From the NCBI GenBank assembly GCA_007123695.1, contig SLGN01000668.1, positions 1 through 6,911 of the forward strand: DNA of 6,911 bases, written 5' to 3'. The position numbers and the translations under genes were made by a program. The stretch comes from Verrucomicrobiales bacterium. GTDB lineage: Bacteria; Verrucomicrobiota; Verrucomicrobiia; Verrucomicrobiales; DEV007. Position 1 is the stretch's first letter; each line of letters opens with the position of its first letter. Below, one piece after another: positions 1-6,700 of this stretch. The notes below the pieces were generated by a model. It had not been told where the DNA came from. It searched no databases and saw only the letters and a list, made by a program, of their open reading frames with translations.

Positions 1-575
1 CGGCGACGGTCGAGGTAGACGTAGAGCAGGTCGTTGGTGTCGAACTGGACCTCCATCCAGGTGCCGCGGTCGGGAATGATGCGGAAGCCGTGGAGGGTCT
101 TGCCATTGAGGTGCAGGTTGGTCTCGAAGCAGACGCCGGGAGAGCGGTGAAGCTGGCTGACGATCACCCGCTCCGCTCCGTTGATCACGAAGGTGCCGCG
201 CTGCGTCATCATGGGAAGCTCGCCCATGTAGACGCGCTCCTCGCGGATGCCGGTCTCGTCGGCGAGGGAGAAGGTGACGTAGAGGGGCGCGCTGAAGGTC
301 TCGCCGTCGCGAAGTGACTCGAGCGCGGTGGCCTTGGGCTCGCCGACCTCGTACTTCACGAAGTCGAGGGTGAACTTTTCGTCGTAGCTCTGGATGGGGA
401 AGACCTCCTGGAAAACGGATTGGAGACCGGTGGCGATGCGGTTTTCGGGGGTAATGTCCTGCTGCAGGAACTCCTTGTAGGAATCGAGCTGCACCTCGAT
501 GAGGTTGGGCGTCTCGATGGCCTCCTCGATCTTGCCAAAGTACAAACGTTCGAGTTTCTTGGGGCGGGCTGACAT
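1..575 (-). CDS. rpoB: RNA polymerase beta subunit, N-terminal part (cut by window edge)
   Basis: This is the first 191 codons of the beta subunit of the core RNA polymerase; the rest lies beyond the left edge. It begins MSARPKKLERLYFGKIEE, followed by the N-terminal RpoB signature PNLIEVQLDSYKEFLQ (residues 23-38). The protrusion motif GELPMMTQRGTFVINGAERV spans about residues 118-137 and leads into IVSQLHRSPGV (to 148), a hallmark of the family. I chose the ATG at 573-575. The frame is open further upstream and an in-frame GTG lies at 618-620, which would add 15 residues with no family resemblance. No Shine-Dalgarno sequence precedes either start. The gene follows rplL after an unusually long 295-nt spacer that holds a terminator-like hairpin and a second stem-loop, so its expression is probably set partly apart from the L10-L12 genes. 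The identity is certain; only the start is open. Confidence 0.97.
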   Translation of the reverse strand, partial: MSARPKKLERLYFGKIEEAIETPNLIEVQLDSYKEFLQQDITPENRIATGLQSVFQEVFPIQSYDEKFTLDFVKYEVGEPKATALESLRDGETFSAPLYVTFSLADETGIREERVYMGELPMMTQRGTFVINGAERVIVSQLHRSPGVCFETNLHLNGKTLHGFRIIPDRGTWMEVQFDTNDLLYVYLDRR

Positions 576-706
576 GGGTTCGCGGCTGAGGTTGGTCTGG
601 AGCTCTCTAAAGATGGACACAGGGGTCCGGCTATCGTCGTCGCGGAATGGGTACAGGGGGGCACGCTGAAGGAGCCAACATCCCGCCCGAAGAAAAGACG
701 GCGAAG

Positions 707-732
707 CCCGGACGCTCGTTTTTGCGCCCGGG
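707..732 (-). other. Stem-loop in the rpoB leader RNA
   Basis: Read on the minus strand, CCCGGGCGC (732-724), an 8-nt A-rich loop and GCGTCCGGG (715-707) form a 9-bp stem with one G-U pair. On the plus strand that position is an A-C mismatch, so the structure is better in the rpoB-sense RNA. It is followed by CTTCGCCGTCTTTTCT, not a clean U tract, so it is a poor intrinsic terminator. It could be a leader structure, a pause site or an RNase site. The remaining leader (576-706) shows no convincing promoter or ORF. Confidence 0.5.
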
Positions 733-822
733 ATTCGACGTCACTTCACTGGACCAAGGAAATCGAGACCACCACTCGGAAGAGAATACGATTGAAGCGG
801 AGTTTTTTCTTGAAAATTTCCG

Positions 823-859
823 AAAAAATGGTCCCGGCCCGTAATCCGGACCGGGACCA
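823..859 (-). terminator. Intrinsic terminator or attenuator between rplL and rpoB
   Basis: Eleven bases after the rplL stop codon, 859-829 fold on the minus strand into a 12-bp stem with one mismatch. The outer arm is TGGTCCCGG/CCGGGACCA, the inner arm is 3 bp and the loop is 5 nt. Six T residues follow directly (828-823). This is the classic Rho-independent layout, in rplL-sense orientation. Because rpoB follows in the same direction, it more likely works as a partial terminator lowering rpoB relative to ribosomal proteins. The E. coli rplL-rpoB gap is known to hold a comparable attenuator. Full termination with a separate rpoB promoter is the alternative. Confidence 0.82.
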
Positions 860-870
860 CGGAAATCGAA

Positions 871-1254
871 TCACTTGAGCTCGACCTTGGCGCCGGCTTC
901 CTCGAGCTTGGCCTTGATCGCTGCGGCTTCGTCCTTGCTGACGCCTTCCTTGACGGCCTTGGGCGCGCCTTCGACGAGGGCCTTGGCATCGGCGAGACCG
1001 AGGCCGGAGACCGCTTCGCGGACCGCCTTGATGACGGCGATCTTGTTGTCGCCGAAGGAGGCGAGGACGACGTCGAAGGAGTCTTTCTCCTCGGCGGCCT
1101 CGGCGCCCCCCCCGCCGGCGGCGGGTGCGGCGGCGACGGCCACCGGGGCTGCGGCGCTGACGCCCCACTTTTCTTCAAGCGCTTTGACGAGGTCGGCGAC
1201 CTCAAGGACGGTGAGTCCGCTCAGTTGTTCCACTAGTGCGTTGGTATCTGCCAT
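871..1254 (-). CDS. rplL: 50S ribosomal protein L7/L12
   Basis: The flexible stalk protein of the large subunit, which recruits EF-Tu, EF-G, IF2 and RF3 and stimulates their GTPase activity. The 127-residue product has the family's three parts. The N-terminal dimerisation and L10-binding helices are at about 1-33 ([20 protein letters not shown]). An Ala/Gly/Pro-rich hinge spans about 34-57. The C-terminal factor-binding domain contains [14 protein letters not shown] and [12 protein letters not shown] and ends AGAKVELK. Compared with the E. coli sequence as I remember it, there is one extra residue between VIKAVR and GLGL (EAVS instead of GAT). The hinge includes a run of eight G (8 C on the plus strand, 1106-1113). 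The start ATG at 1252-1254 gives the expected N-terminus. The upstream sequence is A/C-rich (CACCCAAAAAC) without a Shine-Dalgarno motif. The gene sits 153 nt after rplJ, a long gap for this pair, and ends in TGA. Confidence 0.98.
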   Translation of the reverse strand: MADTNALVEQLSGLTVLEVADLVKALEEKWGVSAAAPVAVAAAPAAGGGGAEAAEEKDSFDVVLASFGDNKIAVIKAVREAVSGLGLADAKALVEGAPKAVKEGVSKDEAAAIKAKLEEAGAKVELK

Positions 1255-1278
1255 GTTTTTGGGTGGGTGTCGCCGCGT

Positions 1279-1324
1279 CGGAGGGCGCTCCGAAAATTAA
1301 GATGCCGCGCTCGGCATTCGGCAA
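1279..1324 (-). promoter_or_regulatory. Possible internal rplL promoter or attenuator with a perfect dyad
   Basis: In the rplJ-rplL gap the minus strand shows TTGCCG (1324-1319), a 17-bp spacer and CTTAAT (1301-1296). This resembles a sigma70 promoter with 8 of 12 consensus matches. The spacer is almost entirely a perfect inverted repeat, ATGCCG-AGCG-CGGCAT (1317-1302). The same bases can be read as a short hairpin followed by CTTAATTTTC, a weak terminator. A second 5-bp hairpin, CGGAG-CGCC-CTCCG, follows at 1292-1279. Either reading would alter L12 output relative to L10, which is sensible because several L12 copies bind each L10. The choice cannot be made from sequence alone. Confidence 0.35.
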
Positions 1325-1407
1325 GGAACCCGGTTTTTTGTTTTCTTGGTCTGGTTGGGCGGACGCCGGAGATGCCGGAGCCCGAGATTTTCTGAATCGG
1401 GAATGCC

Positions 1408-1920
1408 TCAGCCCTGGTCGGCCTTTGCCTGAAGGACCCGGGCGAGCGAAGCGCCGGGCTCGTTGAGCACGGAGACCAGCTTTTGGGCGGGAGAATTGAA
1501 CACGCCGAGGAGCTGGGCACGCAGAATCTCGAGGGGGGGGAGATCGGCCAGAGCGACAACCTGCGCCTGCTCGAGGAAGGATCCGTCGAGCACGCCGCAA
1601 CGGATGGGAAGTTTTCCGATTTCCTTGGCGTAGGTCTTCAGGACCTTGGCGGAAGCGCAGACATCGGTCTCGCCGGTGACGATGGCGGTCTGCCCGGAGA
1701 GGTGGGAGGCGAGCTCCTCGGGGTAATCGACCGACGAGACGACCTGCTTGACGAAGGTGTTCTTCGCGACTTGGAGCTTGGCTCCGGTGCCGCGCAGACG
1801 CTTGCGGAGCTCCTCGAACTCGGAGACCTTCATGCCGCCGTAGTCGACGACGATGAGGAATGGCGAGGCGCTGACGCGCTCGAGAATCTGGTCGATAGCG
1901 ATTTTCTTGAGTGCTTTCAT
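1408..1920 (-). CDS. rplJ: 50S ribosomal protein L10
   Basis: L10 anchors the L7/L12 dimers to the L11-binding region of 23S rRNA and forms the base of the stalk. From the ATG at 1918-1920 the product is 170 residues, close to the usual 165-175. It begins MKALKKIAIDQILERV. Family features are the FLIVVDYGGMKVSEFEELRKRLR segment, read here in two parts as FLIVVDYGG and EFEELRKRLR, then LQVAKNTFVKQ and ADLPPLEILRAQLLG. The C-terminal helix (about 140-166, ending ASLARVLQAK) carries the L12 dimers. A longer open frame beginning at 1965 would add 15 unrelated residues and overlap the end of rplA, so I rejected it. The rplA-rplJ spacer is only 35 nt, with no room for the large L10-binding leader known in E. 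coli. No Shine-Dalgarno motif is seen. An eight-C run (8 G on the plus strand, 1533-1540) lies at the LPPL codons. Confidence 0.97.
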   Translation of the reverse strand: MKALKKIAIDQILERVSASPFLIVVDYGGMKVSEFEELRKRLRGTGAKLQVAKNTFVKQVVSSVDYPEELASHLSGQTAIVTGETDVCASAKVLKTYAKEIGKLPIRCGVLDGSFLEQAQVVALADLPPLEILRAQLLGVFNSPAQKLVSVLNEPGASLARVLQAKADQG

Positions 1921-1955
1921 GGATACGGTGCGGTGTTCGGTTTCCAGATCCCGGC

Positions 1956-2651
1956 TCAGTGCCAAGGGGTGACGTCCACCTTCATTCCGGGGACCATGGT
2001 CGCGGCGAGGGCGCCTTTGAGGATGAAAATTCCCTTCGCGGTGGCGGGACGGGCGGCGCTGACGGAGTCGATGACGGCCTTGCCATTGTCGATGAGCATC
2101 TCAGCGGAGAAGGACAGCTTGCCGATGGGAACGGAAATGTTCCCGTTCTTGTCGAGCTTGAAATCGATGCGGCCCGCCTTGACGGCCTTGACGGCGCCGG
2201 CGGTGTCGTCGGTGACGGTGCCGGTCTTCGGATTGGGCATCAGACCGCGGGGACCGAGCTGGCGACCGAGCTTACGCACCTCGGACATGGCCGACGGCGT
2301 CGCGATGACGGCGTCGAACTCCATGAAGCCACCCATGACCTCCTTGATGAGGGCCTCGAAACCGACGTGATCGGCGCCGGCGTTCTTCGCCTCGGTCGCC
2401 GCTTCGCCTTCTGCAAAGACGAGAACGCGGACGTCCTTGCCGGAACCGTGGGGCAGAGGGCAGGTGCCGCGCACCATCTGGTCGGACTGCCGGGGATCGA
2501 CTCCGAGACGGAAGGAAAGGGTCACGGTCTGGTCGAACTTGGGCGCGGGGAGCTTCTTGACGAGGGCTACGGCCTCCTCGATGGGGTAGACCTTGTCCGC
2601 ATCGACCATCTCGGCGGCGGCGCGGTATCGTTTGCTGCGTTTTTTCGGCAT
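1956..2651 (-). CDS. rplA: 50S ribosomal protein L1
   Basis: L1 binds 23S rRNA helices H76-H78, forms the mobile L1 stalk that helps release deacylated tRNA, and is in many bacteria the translational repressor of its own operon. The 231-residue product has normal length. It opens [20 protein letters not shown], with the helix [14 protein letters not shown] and the rRNA-binding strand [20 protein letters not shown]. The second domain contains [22 protein letters not shown] and the conserved [21 protein letters not shown] (about 151-171), here with slight variation. It closes with the returning domain I strand [14 protein letters not shown] residues. The ATG at 2649-2651 gives the standard N-terminus. 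The gene follows rplK after 67 nt. A GGAGG exists on the minus strand near 2684-2688 but is about 32 nt upstream, too far to act as a ribosome-binding site for this start. It ends in TGA. Confidence 0.98.
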   Translation of the reverse strand: MPKKRSKRYRAAAEMVDADKVYPIEEAVALVKKLPAPKFDQTVTLSFRLGVDPRQSDQMVRGTCPLPHGSGKDVRVLVFAEGEAATEAKNAGADHVGFEALIKEVMGGFMEFDAVIATPSAMSEVRKLGRQLGPRGLMPNPKTGTVTDDTAGAVKAVKAGRIDFKLDKNGNISVPIGKLSFSAEMLIDNGKAVIDSVSAARPATAKGIFILKGALAATMVPGMKVDVTPWH

Positions 2652-2718
2652 GGCGTTGGAGCAGTGCGTGCGGGCGGATTCGCCCTCCTGCGTTTTGGTT
2701 TGTGGATTGCGGGTGAAA

Positions 2719-3144
2719 TCAGTCGACGATCTCCAGGCCCATCTGGCGGGCGGTCCCGGCGAGGATGCGGCAAGCGGCTTCCTCGTCGTCGGTGTTCATG
2801 TCCTCCATTTTGTGACGGGCGACCTCGAGAAGCTTTTCGCGGCTGAGCTTGCCGATCTTCTTCTTGTTCGGCTCCCCCGAGCCGGATGCGATGTTCGCTG
2901 CCTTTTTGAGAAGGACCGCTGCGGGCGGCTTCTTGGTGATGAAGGTGAAGCTCTTATCCTTGAAGACGGTGATGACAACGGGAAGGATGTCGCCCTCGCT
3001 GCCTTGGGTGGCGGCGTTGAACTGCTTGCAGAACTCCATGATGTTCACTCCCGCCTGACCGAGGGCGGGACCGACCGGCGGAGAGGGGTTCGCCTTGCCG
3101 GCGACGATCTGGAGCTTGATCAGTTTCTGGATTTCTTTTGCCAT
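2719..3144 (-). CDS. rplK: 50S ribosomal protein L11
   Basis: L11 binds the 1070 region of 23S rRNA in the GTPase-associated centre next to the L10-L12 stalk and is needed for factor-dependent steps and RelA activation. The 141-residue product is the usual length. It starts [20 protein letters not shown] and carries the proline-rich linker motif [20 protein letters not shown] (about 21-40). The rRNA-binding C-terminal domain has [16 protein letters not shown], followed by [21 protein letters not shown] and the end [15 protein letters not shown]. The ATG at 3142-3144 is the only sensible start. The upstream sequence is pyrimidine- and A/C-rich without a Shine-Dalgarno motif. The spacer to nusG is 56 nt and holds two direct copies of CCGATCCC (minus strand, 3195-3188 and 3178-3171). 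The close placement with rplA is the classic L11 operon. It ends in TGA. Confidence 0.98.
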   Translation of the reverse strand: MAKEIQKLIKLQIVAGKANPSPPVGPALGQAGVNIMEFCKQFNAATQGSEGDILPVVITVFKDKSFTFITKKPPAAVLLKKAANIASGSGEPNKKKIGKLSREKLLEVARHKMEDMNTDDEEAACRILAGTARQMGLEIVD

Positions 3145-3200
3145 CGTTGCTTGCGTGTTGAAAGGGAAGAGGGATCGGGGCAGGAATGGGATCGGCGCAT

Positions 3201-3770
3201 TCAGCCGACTTCGACCTGCCAGTATTCGAGGGGAACGAGGGTCTCGCGACCGAAGATGTTGACGGAGACCATGAACTCGCCCTTGTCCTCGTTGATTTCG
3301 GCGATGACCCCGGTCTGGCCTTGGAAGGGGCCGTCGGAGACGACAACGGTGTCGCCGACTTCGTGGGAGACGGCGGGCTTGACGCTGCCTTCGCGCTCTT
3401 TAATCTGAGCCAGCATGTTCTCGACCTCCTGACGCGGCATCGGCATGGGGTGGGCCTTGGTGCCGGCGAAGTTGATGACCCCGTCGGTTTCCTGGATGAA
3501 GTACCAAGTCCGGTCCACGAGGGTGTTGTCCTCGTGGAGAAGGTGCATGTTGATGATGATGTAGCCGGGGTAGAATTTCCGGTTCGCCTCGCGCTTCTGG
3601 CCTCCGCGGACCTCGGAGACGCGCTCCTGGGGCACGAGAACTTCGTAGATGAGATCGCTCATCTCCTCGGCCTCGATGCGCCGGATGATGCTGTCGCGGA
3701 CCTTAAGCTCCTGGCCGGAAAGGACCTGGATGACATACCACTGATCGCTGGCTTGAGGAATGGTCGGCAT
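3201..3770 (-). CDS. nusG: Transcription elongation/termination factor NusG
   Basis: NusG binds the RNA polymerase clamp and, through its KOW domain, contacts Rho or ribosomal protein S10, linking transcription with termination or translation. The product is 189 residues. Its N-terminal NGN domain begins at [20 protein letters not shown] (about 8-27) and includes [28 protein letters not shown], quoted here in two parts as [14 protein letters not shown] and KFYPGYI. The KOW domain (about 134-187) has [20 protein letters not shown] and ends [18 protein letters not shown] segment with HPMPMPR lies between the domains. The start at 3768-3770 gives [13 protein letters not shown]. The open frame extends further upstream but would overlap secE in another frame and adds no recognisable sequence. 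It follows secE by 44 nt. The upstream spacer is C-rich (CCTCCACCTCCG) with no Shine-Dalgarno motif. It ends in TGA. Confidence 0.98.
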   Translation of the reverse strand: MPTIPQASDQWYVIQVLSGQELKVRDSIIRRIEAEEMSDLIYEVLVPQERVSEVRGGQKREANRKFYPGYIIINMHLLHEDNTLVDRTWYFIQETDGVINFAGTKAHPMPMPRQEVENMLAQIKEREGSVKPAVSHEVGDTVVVSDGPFQGQTGVIAEINEDKGEFMVSVNIFGRETLVPLEYWQVEVG

Positions 3771-3814
3771 CTTCGCTGTTCGGAGGTGGAGGGGCGGGCG
3801 GACCCGGCGGCGTG

Positions 3815-4030
3815 TCAGAATCCGGAGGTGAGGAAGGTCATCACCTGCCGCATCGCGAAATCGATGGTGGCGACAAAGGCGCCGAGCAGAATCATGGCGA
3901 TGAGGACGACGATGGTGGAGTCGATCAACTGCTTGTAGCGCTTGATCCCTTTCTCCTTGGGATCCCAGGGCCACGTGGCCTTGCGGAGCTCGCCCCGCAC
4001 CTCTCCGAGATATTTTCCCACTTTCATCAT
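3815..4030 (-). CDS. secE: Preprotein translocase subunit SecE
   Basis: SecE is the essential small subunit that clamps the SecY channel in the inner membrane. With the start at 4028-4030 the product is 71 residues, the single-membrane-segment form found in most bacteria other than enterobacteria. It opens MMKVGKYLGEVRGELRKATWP, with the amphipathic helix and the conserved ATWP motif at about 18-21. It then has a basic stretch KEKGIKRYKQ and one hydrophobic segment (about 39-59, TIVVLIAMILLGAFVATIDF). The start is uncertain: an in-frame ATG at 4058-4060 would add the basic residues MPRRLQFRNK. A still longer frame to 4111 would run into the tRNA-Trp gene and is rejected. I favour the shorter form because about eight residues usually precede the conserved GE. 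It lies just downstream of tRNA-Trp and 44 nt before nusG, and ends in TGA. Confidence 0.93.
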   Translation of the reverse strand: MMKVGKYLGEVRGELRKATWPWDPKEKGIKRYKQLIDSTIVVLIAMILLGAFVATIDFAMRQVMTFLTSGF

Positions 4031-4077
4031 CTTGTTCCGGAACTGGAGGCGTCGGGGCATCCCGCCGCTTCCGAAGC

Positions 4078-4153
4078 TGGCAGGGCAGGCGAGACTCGAA
4101 CTCGCAACCAACGGTTTTGGAGACCGCTACTCTACCAATTGAGCTACTGCCCT
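4078..4153 (-). tRNA. tRNA-Trp, anticodon CCA
   Basis: The minus strand gives a complete cloverleaf. The acceptor stem is AGGGCAG/CTGCCCT, the D-arm is GCTC-AATTGGTA-GAGT, and the anticodon arm is GCGGT-CTCCAAA-ACCGT with anticodon CCA. The variable loop is TGGTT, and the T-arm is GCGAG-TTCGAGT-CTCGC. The discriminator is G, as expected for tryptophan, and the 3' CCA is encoded (4080-4078). It lies between tuf and secE in the same direction, so RNase P and 3' processing would separate the tuf mRNA from the secE-nusG mRNA. A tRNA-Trp just upstream of secE is a common bacterial arrangement. Confidence 0.97.
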
Positions 4154-4186
4154 ATGTTTGAAATTGCTTGTCTTCAGTGGCGGAAA

Positions 4187-4214
4187 GAGGGGAGCCGATG
4201 TCTCGGGTCCCCTC
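4187..4214 (-). other. Stem-loop upstream of tRNA-Trp (tuf 3' spacer)
   Basis: On the minus strand GAGGGGA (4214-4208) pairs with TCCCCTC (4193-4187). One C-C mismatch follows, then CCGA pairs with TCGG around a GACA loop, making an 11-bp stem. TTTCCGCC follows, so the U tract is only three bases. It may be a weak terminator, a 3'-end protecting hairpin for tuf mRNA left after tRNA processing, or an RNase III-type site. It lies 33 nt before the tRNA-Trp 5' end. Confidence 0.5.
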
Positions 4215-4231
4215 CCGTTGCGCTTCTGCCA

Positions 4232-4263
4232 GGGGGCGGGATCCTTGCGGACCGCCCGCCCCC
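4232..4263 (-). other. Very stable GC-rich stem-loop just after tuf
   Basis: Twenty bases after the tuf stop codon the minus strand has GGGGGCGGG (4263-4255) pairing perfectly with CCCGCCCCC (4240-4232). Inside, after a 2-nt bulge, GTCC pairs with GGAT (one G-U) and closes a GCAA tetraloop of the GNRA type. On the plus strand the G-U becomes an A-C mismatch, so the fold favours tuf-sense RNA. No U tract follows, so it is not a standard intrinsic terminator. It could stabilise the 3' end of tuf mRNA or slow polymerase. Confidence 0.55.
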
Positions 4264-4283
4264 GTGGCGGATTGGCGGATGGA

Positions 4284-5468
<1,185 letters not shown>

Positions 5469-5569
5469 TGTCTTTTGGTTGTTTTGTTGGTGGTGTTCGA
5501 AAAAGGGGAAGAACCGCTGCGGCGGGACGCGATCGGCGGAGGTGGGGCGGAGATTGCTTTCAGTCGAAA

Positions 5570-5644
<75 letters not shown>

Positions 5645-5778
5645 CTTTCAGCACCTTGAGCCTCAAGACCGAACGATCATGCAACTCAGGCATCCGATTT
5701 CACCAGCGGCAAAAAACCGCACAACCTGCCCTCGTCGGGAGGTAGCAGCGAGGACGCAGCCGGAGAAATCAGGCGCGA

Positions 5779-5806
5779 AAGGTAACTCTCCCGCGCTCGC
5801 TGTCAA
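5779..5806 (-). promoter_or_regulatory. Sigma70-type promoter of the tRNA-Thr/tuf operon
   Basis: On the minus strand a perfect -35 box TTGACA (5806-5801) is followed after 16 bp by TACCTT (5784-5779), a -10 box matching at the key TA...T positions. A run of eight T (5812-5805) and AAAAATTATA farther upstream resemble an UP element. The sequence after the -10 box (TCGCGCC) is a GC-rich discriminator, typical of stringently controlled tRNA and ribosomal promoters. Transcription would start near 5769-5772. It is 42 bp beyond the ymdB stop, and no convincing terminator separates ymdB from it, so some readthrough from ymdB is possible. Confidence 0.75.
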
Positions 5807-5848
5807 AAAAAACTTCCCGATTCGTATAATTTTTGGCCGAAAGCCCGT

Positions 5849-6643
5849 TCAAGCCTCGAAATCGCGGGCGAAACGACGGATCGCGAGGGCCTTGCCGCTG
5901 CTCTCGTCGACATCGACGATGGCGCCGCGCAGGCCGACGGGACCGCGTGCGACGGGCATGCGCCGGGGCGTCGATGTGACGAAGCGCTCGACCGAGGGCG
6001 TCGTCTCGCGGCCGATCACGGAATCGATCGGCCCGCACATGCCGGCGTCGCAGAGAAAGGCGGTGCCGCCCGGGAGGATCCGCTCGTCGGCGGTCTGCAC
6101 ATGGGTGTGGGTCCCGACAACGGCGGAGACGGTGCCGTCGAGGGCCCAGCCGAGCGCGACCTTCTCGCTGGTGGCTTCAGCATGGAAATCCACGAAAACG
6201 ATGGCCGCGCCCTCTTCGGCACGCAGCCGGGCGACCTCGTCACGCAGCGCGAGAAAGGGGTTTTCGAGAGGCGGCTGCATGAAACTGCGGCCCTGGGCGT
6301 TGATCACGGCGACGGGGCCCTTGGCCGTTTCGAGGACGATGGAGCCGCCCCCCGGAGTGCCCTCGGGGTAGTTCAGAGGCCGCAGCAGGCGGGGCTCCAT
6401 GGCCATGAACTCGGCGATCTCGAACTGGTCCCACGCGTGGTCGCCGGTGGTGATCACGGCAATCCCGGCGCGGAGCAGATCGATGGCGATCTTCGGCGTA
6501 ATGCCCCGCCCCCCGGCGGCGTTTTCGCCGTTGGCGACGACGAAGTCGATCTCCTCCTCGGCGCGGATGGCGGCGAGATTCGAGATCACGGCGCGGCGGC
6601 CGGGCTCGCCGACGATATCCCCTAGAAATAGAATCCTGAACAT
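5849..6643 (-). CDS. ymdB: YmdB-family metallophosphoesterase (TIGR00282 type)
   Basis: A probable cytoplasmic dinuclear-metal phosphodiesterase. B. subtilis YmdB acts on 2',3'-cyclic AMP and influences RNA turnover, sporulation and biofilm decisions; the role here is inferred only from the family. The 264-residue length is typical. Expected metal and catalytic residues are in register one residue after B. subtilis numbering: Asp9 (LGDIVGEPGR), Glu40-Asn41 (ANGENAAGGRG), His69 (TTGDHAWD), His154 (DFHAEATSEK), and His179 and His181 (GTHTHVQTAD). One metal ligand that is Asn in the characterised enzymes (Asn67) is Asp68 here. The start at 6641-6643 gives MFRILFLGDIVG, and AAGGA lies about 8 nt upstream, the only good Shine-Dalgarno match of any gene in the window. 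It is divergent from the exported-protein gene (57-bp gap) and upstream of the tRNA-Thr promoter. It ends in TGA. Confidence 0.9.
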   Translation of the reverse strand: MFRILFLGDIVGEPGRRAVISNLAAIRAEEEIDFVVANGENAAGGRGITPKIAIDLLRAGIAVITTGDHAWDQFEIAEFMAMEPRLLRPLNYPEGTPGGGSIVLETAKGPVAVINAQGRSFMQPPLENPFLALRDEVARLRAEEGAAIVFVDFHAEATSEKVALGWALDGTVSAVVGTHTHVQTADERILPGGTAFLCDAGMCGPIDSVIGRETTPSVERFVTSTPRRMPVARGPVGLRGAIVDVDESSGKALAIRRFARDFEA

Positions 6644-6700
6644 GCTTCATTTCCTTTGCCCCGGATTGCGGCGGAGTGAAACCGAAATCTTGAACCATCC

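Noticed and set aside
770..822. Possible rpoB promoter with TATTCT as -10 box
   Set aside because: No acceptable -35 box stands at 16-18 bp; the nearest candidate is at 20 bp and matches poorly.
1343..1356. Plus-strand T-rich run CGGTTTTTTGTTTTC as a terminator
   Set aside because: No solid stem precedes it on the plus strand and no plus-strand gene ends there; on the sense strand it is just an A-rich stretch.
2684..2688. GGAGG on the minus strand upstream of rplA
   Set aside because: It lies about 32 nt before the start codon, too far for a ribosome-binding site, and it borders a small hairpin.
1483..2846. Long plus-strand open frames opposite rplJ and rplA
   Set aside because: They overlap each other and the conserved ribosomal genes, and their translations are low-complexity antisense products.
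3171..3195. Direct repeat CCGATCCC twice before rplK as an L1-binding or regulator site
   Set aside because: Two 8-base copies in a short GC-rich spacer can be chance, and I see no structure like the known L1 target.
3771..3974. Upstream extension of the nusG frame
   Set aside because: It overlaps secE in another frame and its translation is arginine-rich nonsense typical of an off-frame reading.
5706..5720. Hairpin GCGG-loop-CCGC in the tRNA-Thr leader
   Set aside because: The stem is only 4 bp and its T run is the loop, so it does not qualify as a terminator.
5803..5848. ymdB terminator from the GGC-TTTCG-GCC hairpin and the T8 run
   Set aside because: The stem has only three pairs and the T run is separated from it by more than 20 bases; the run fits better as part of the promoter.
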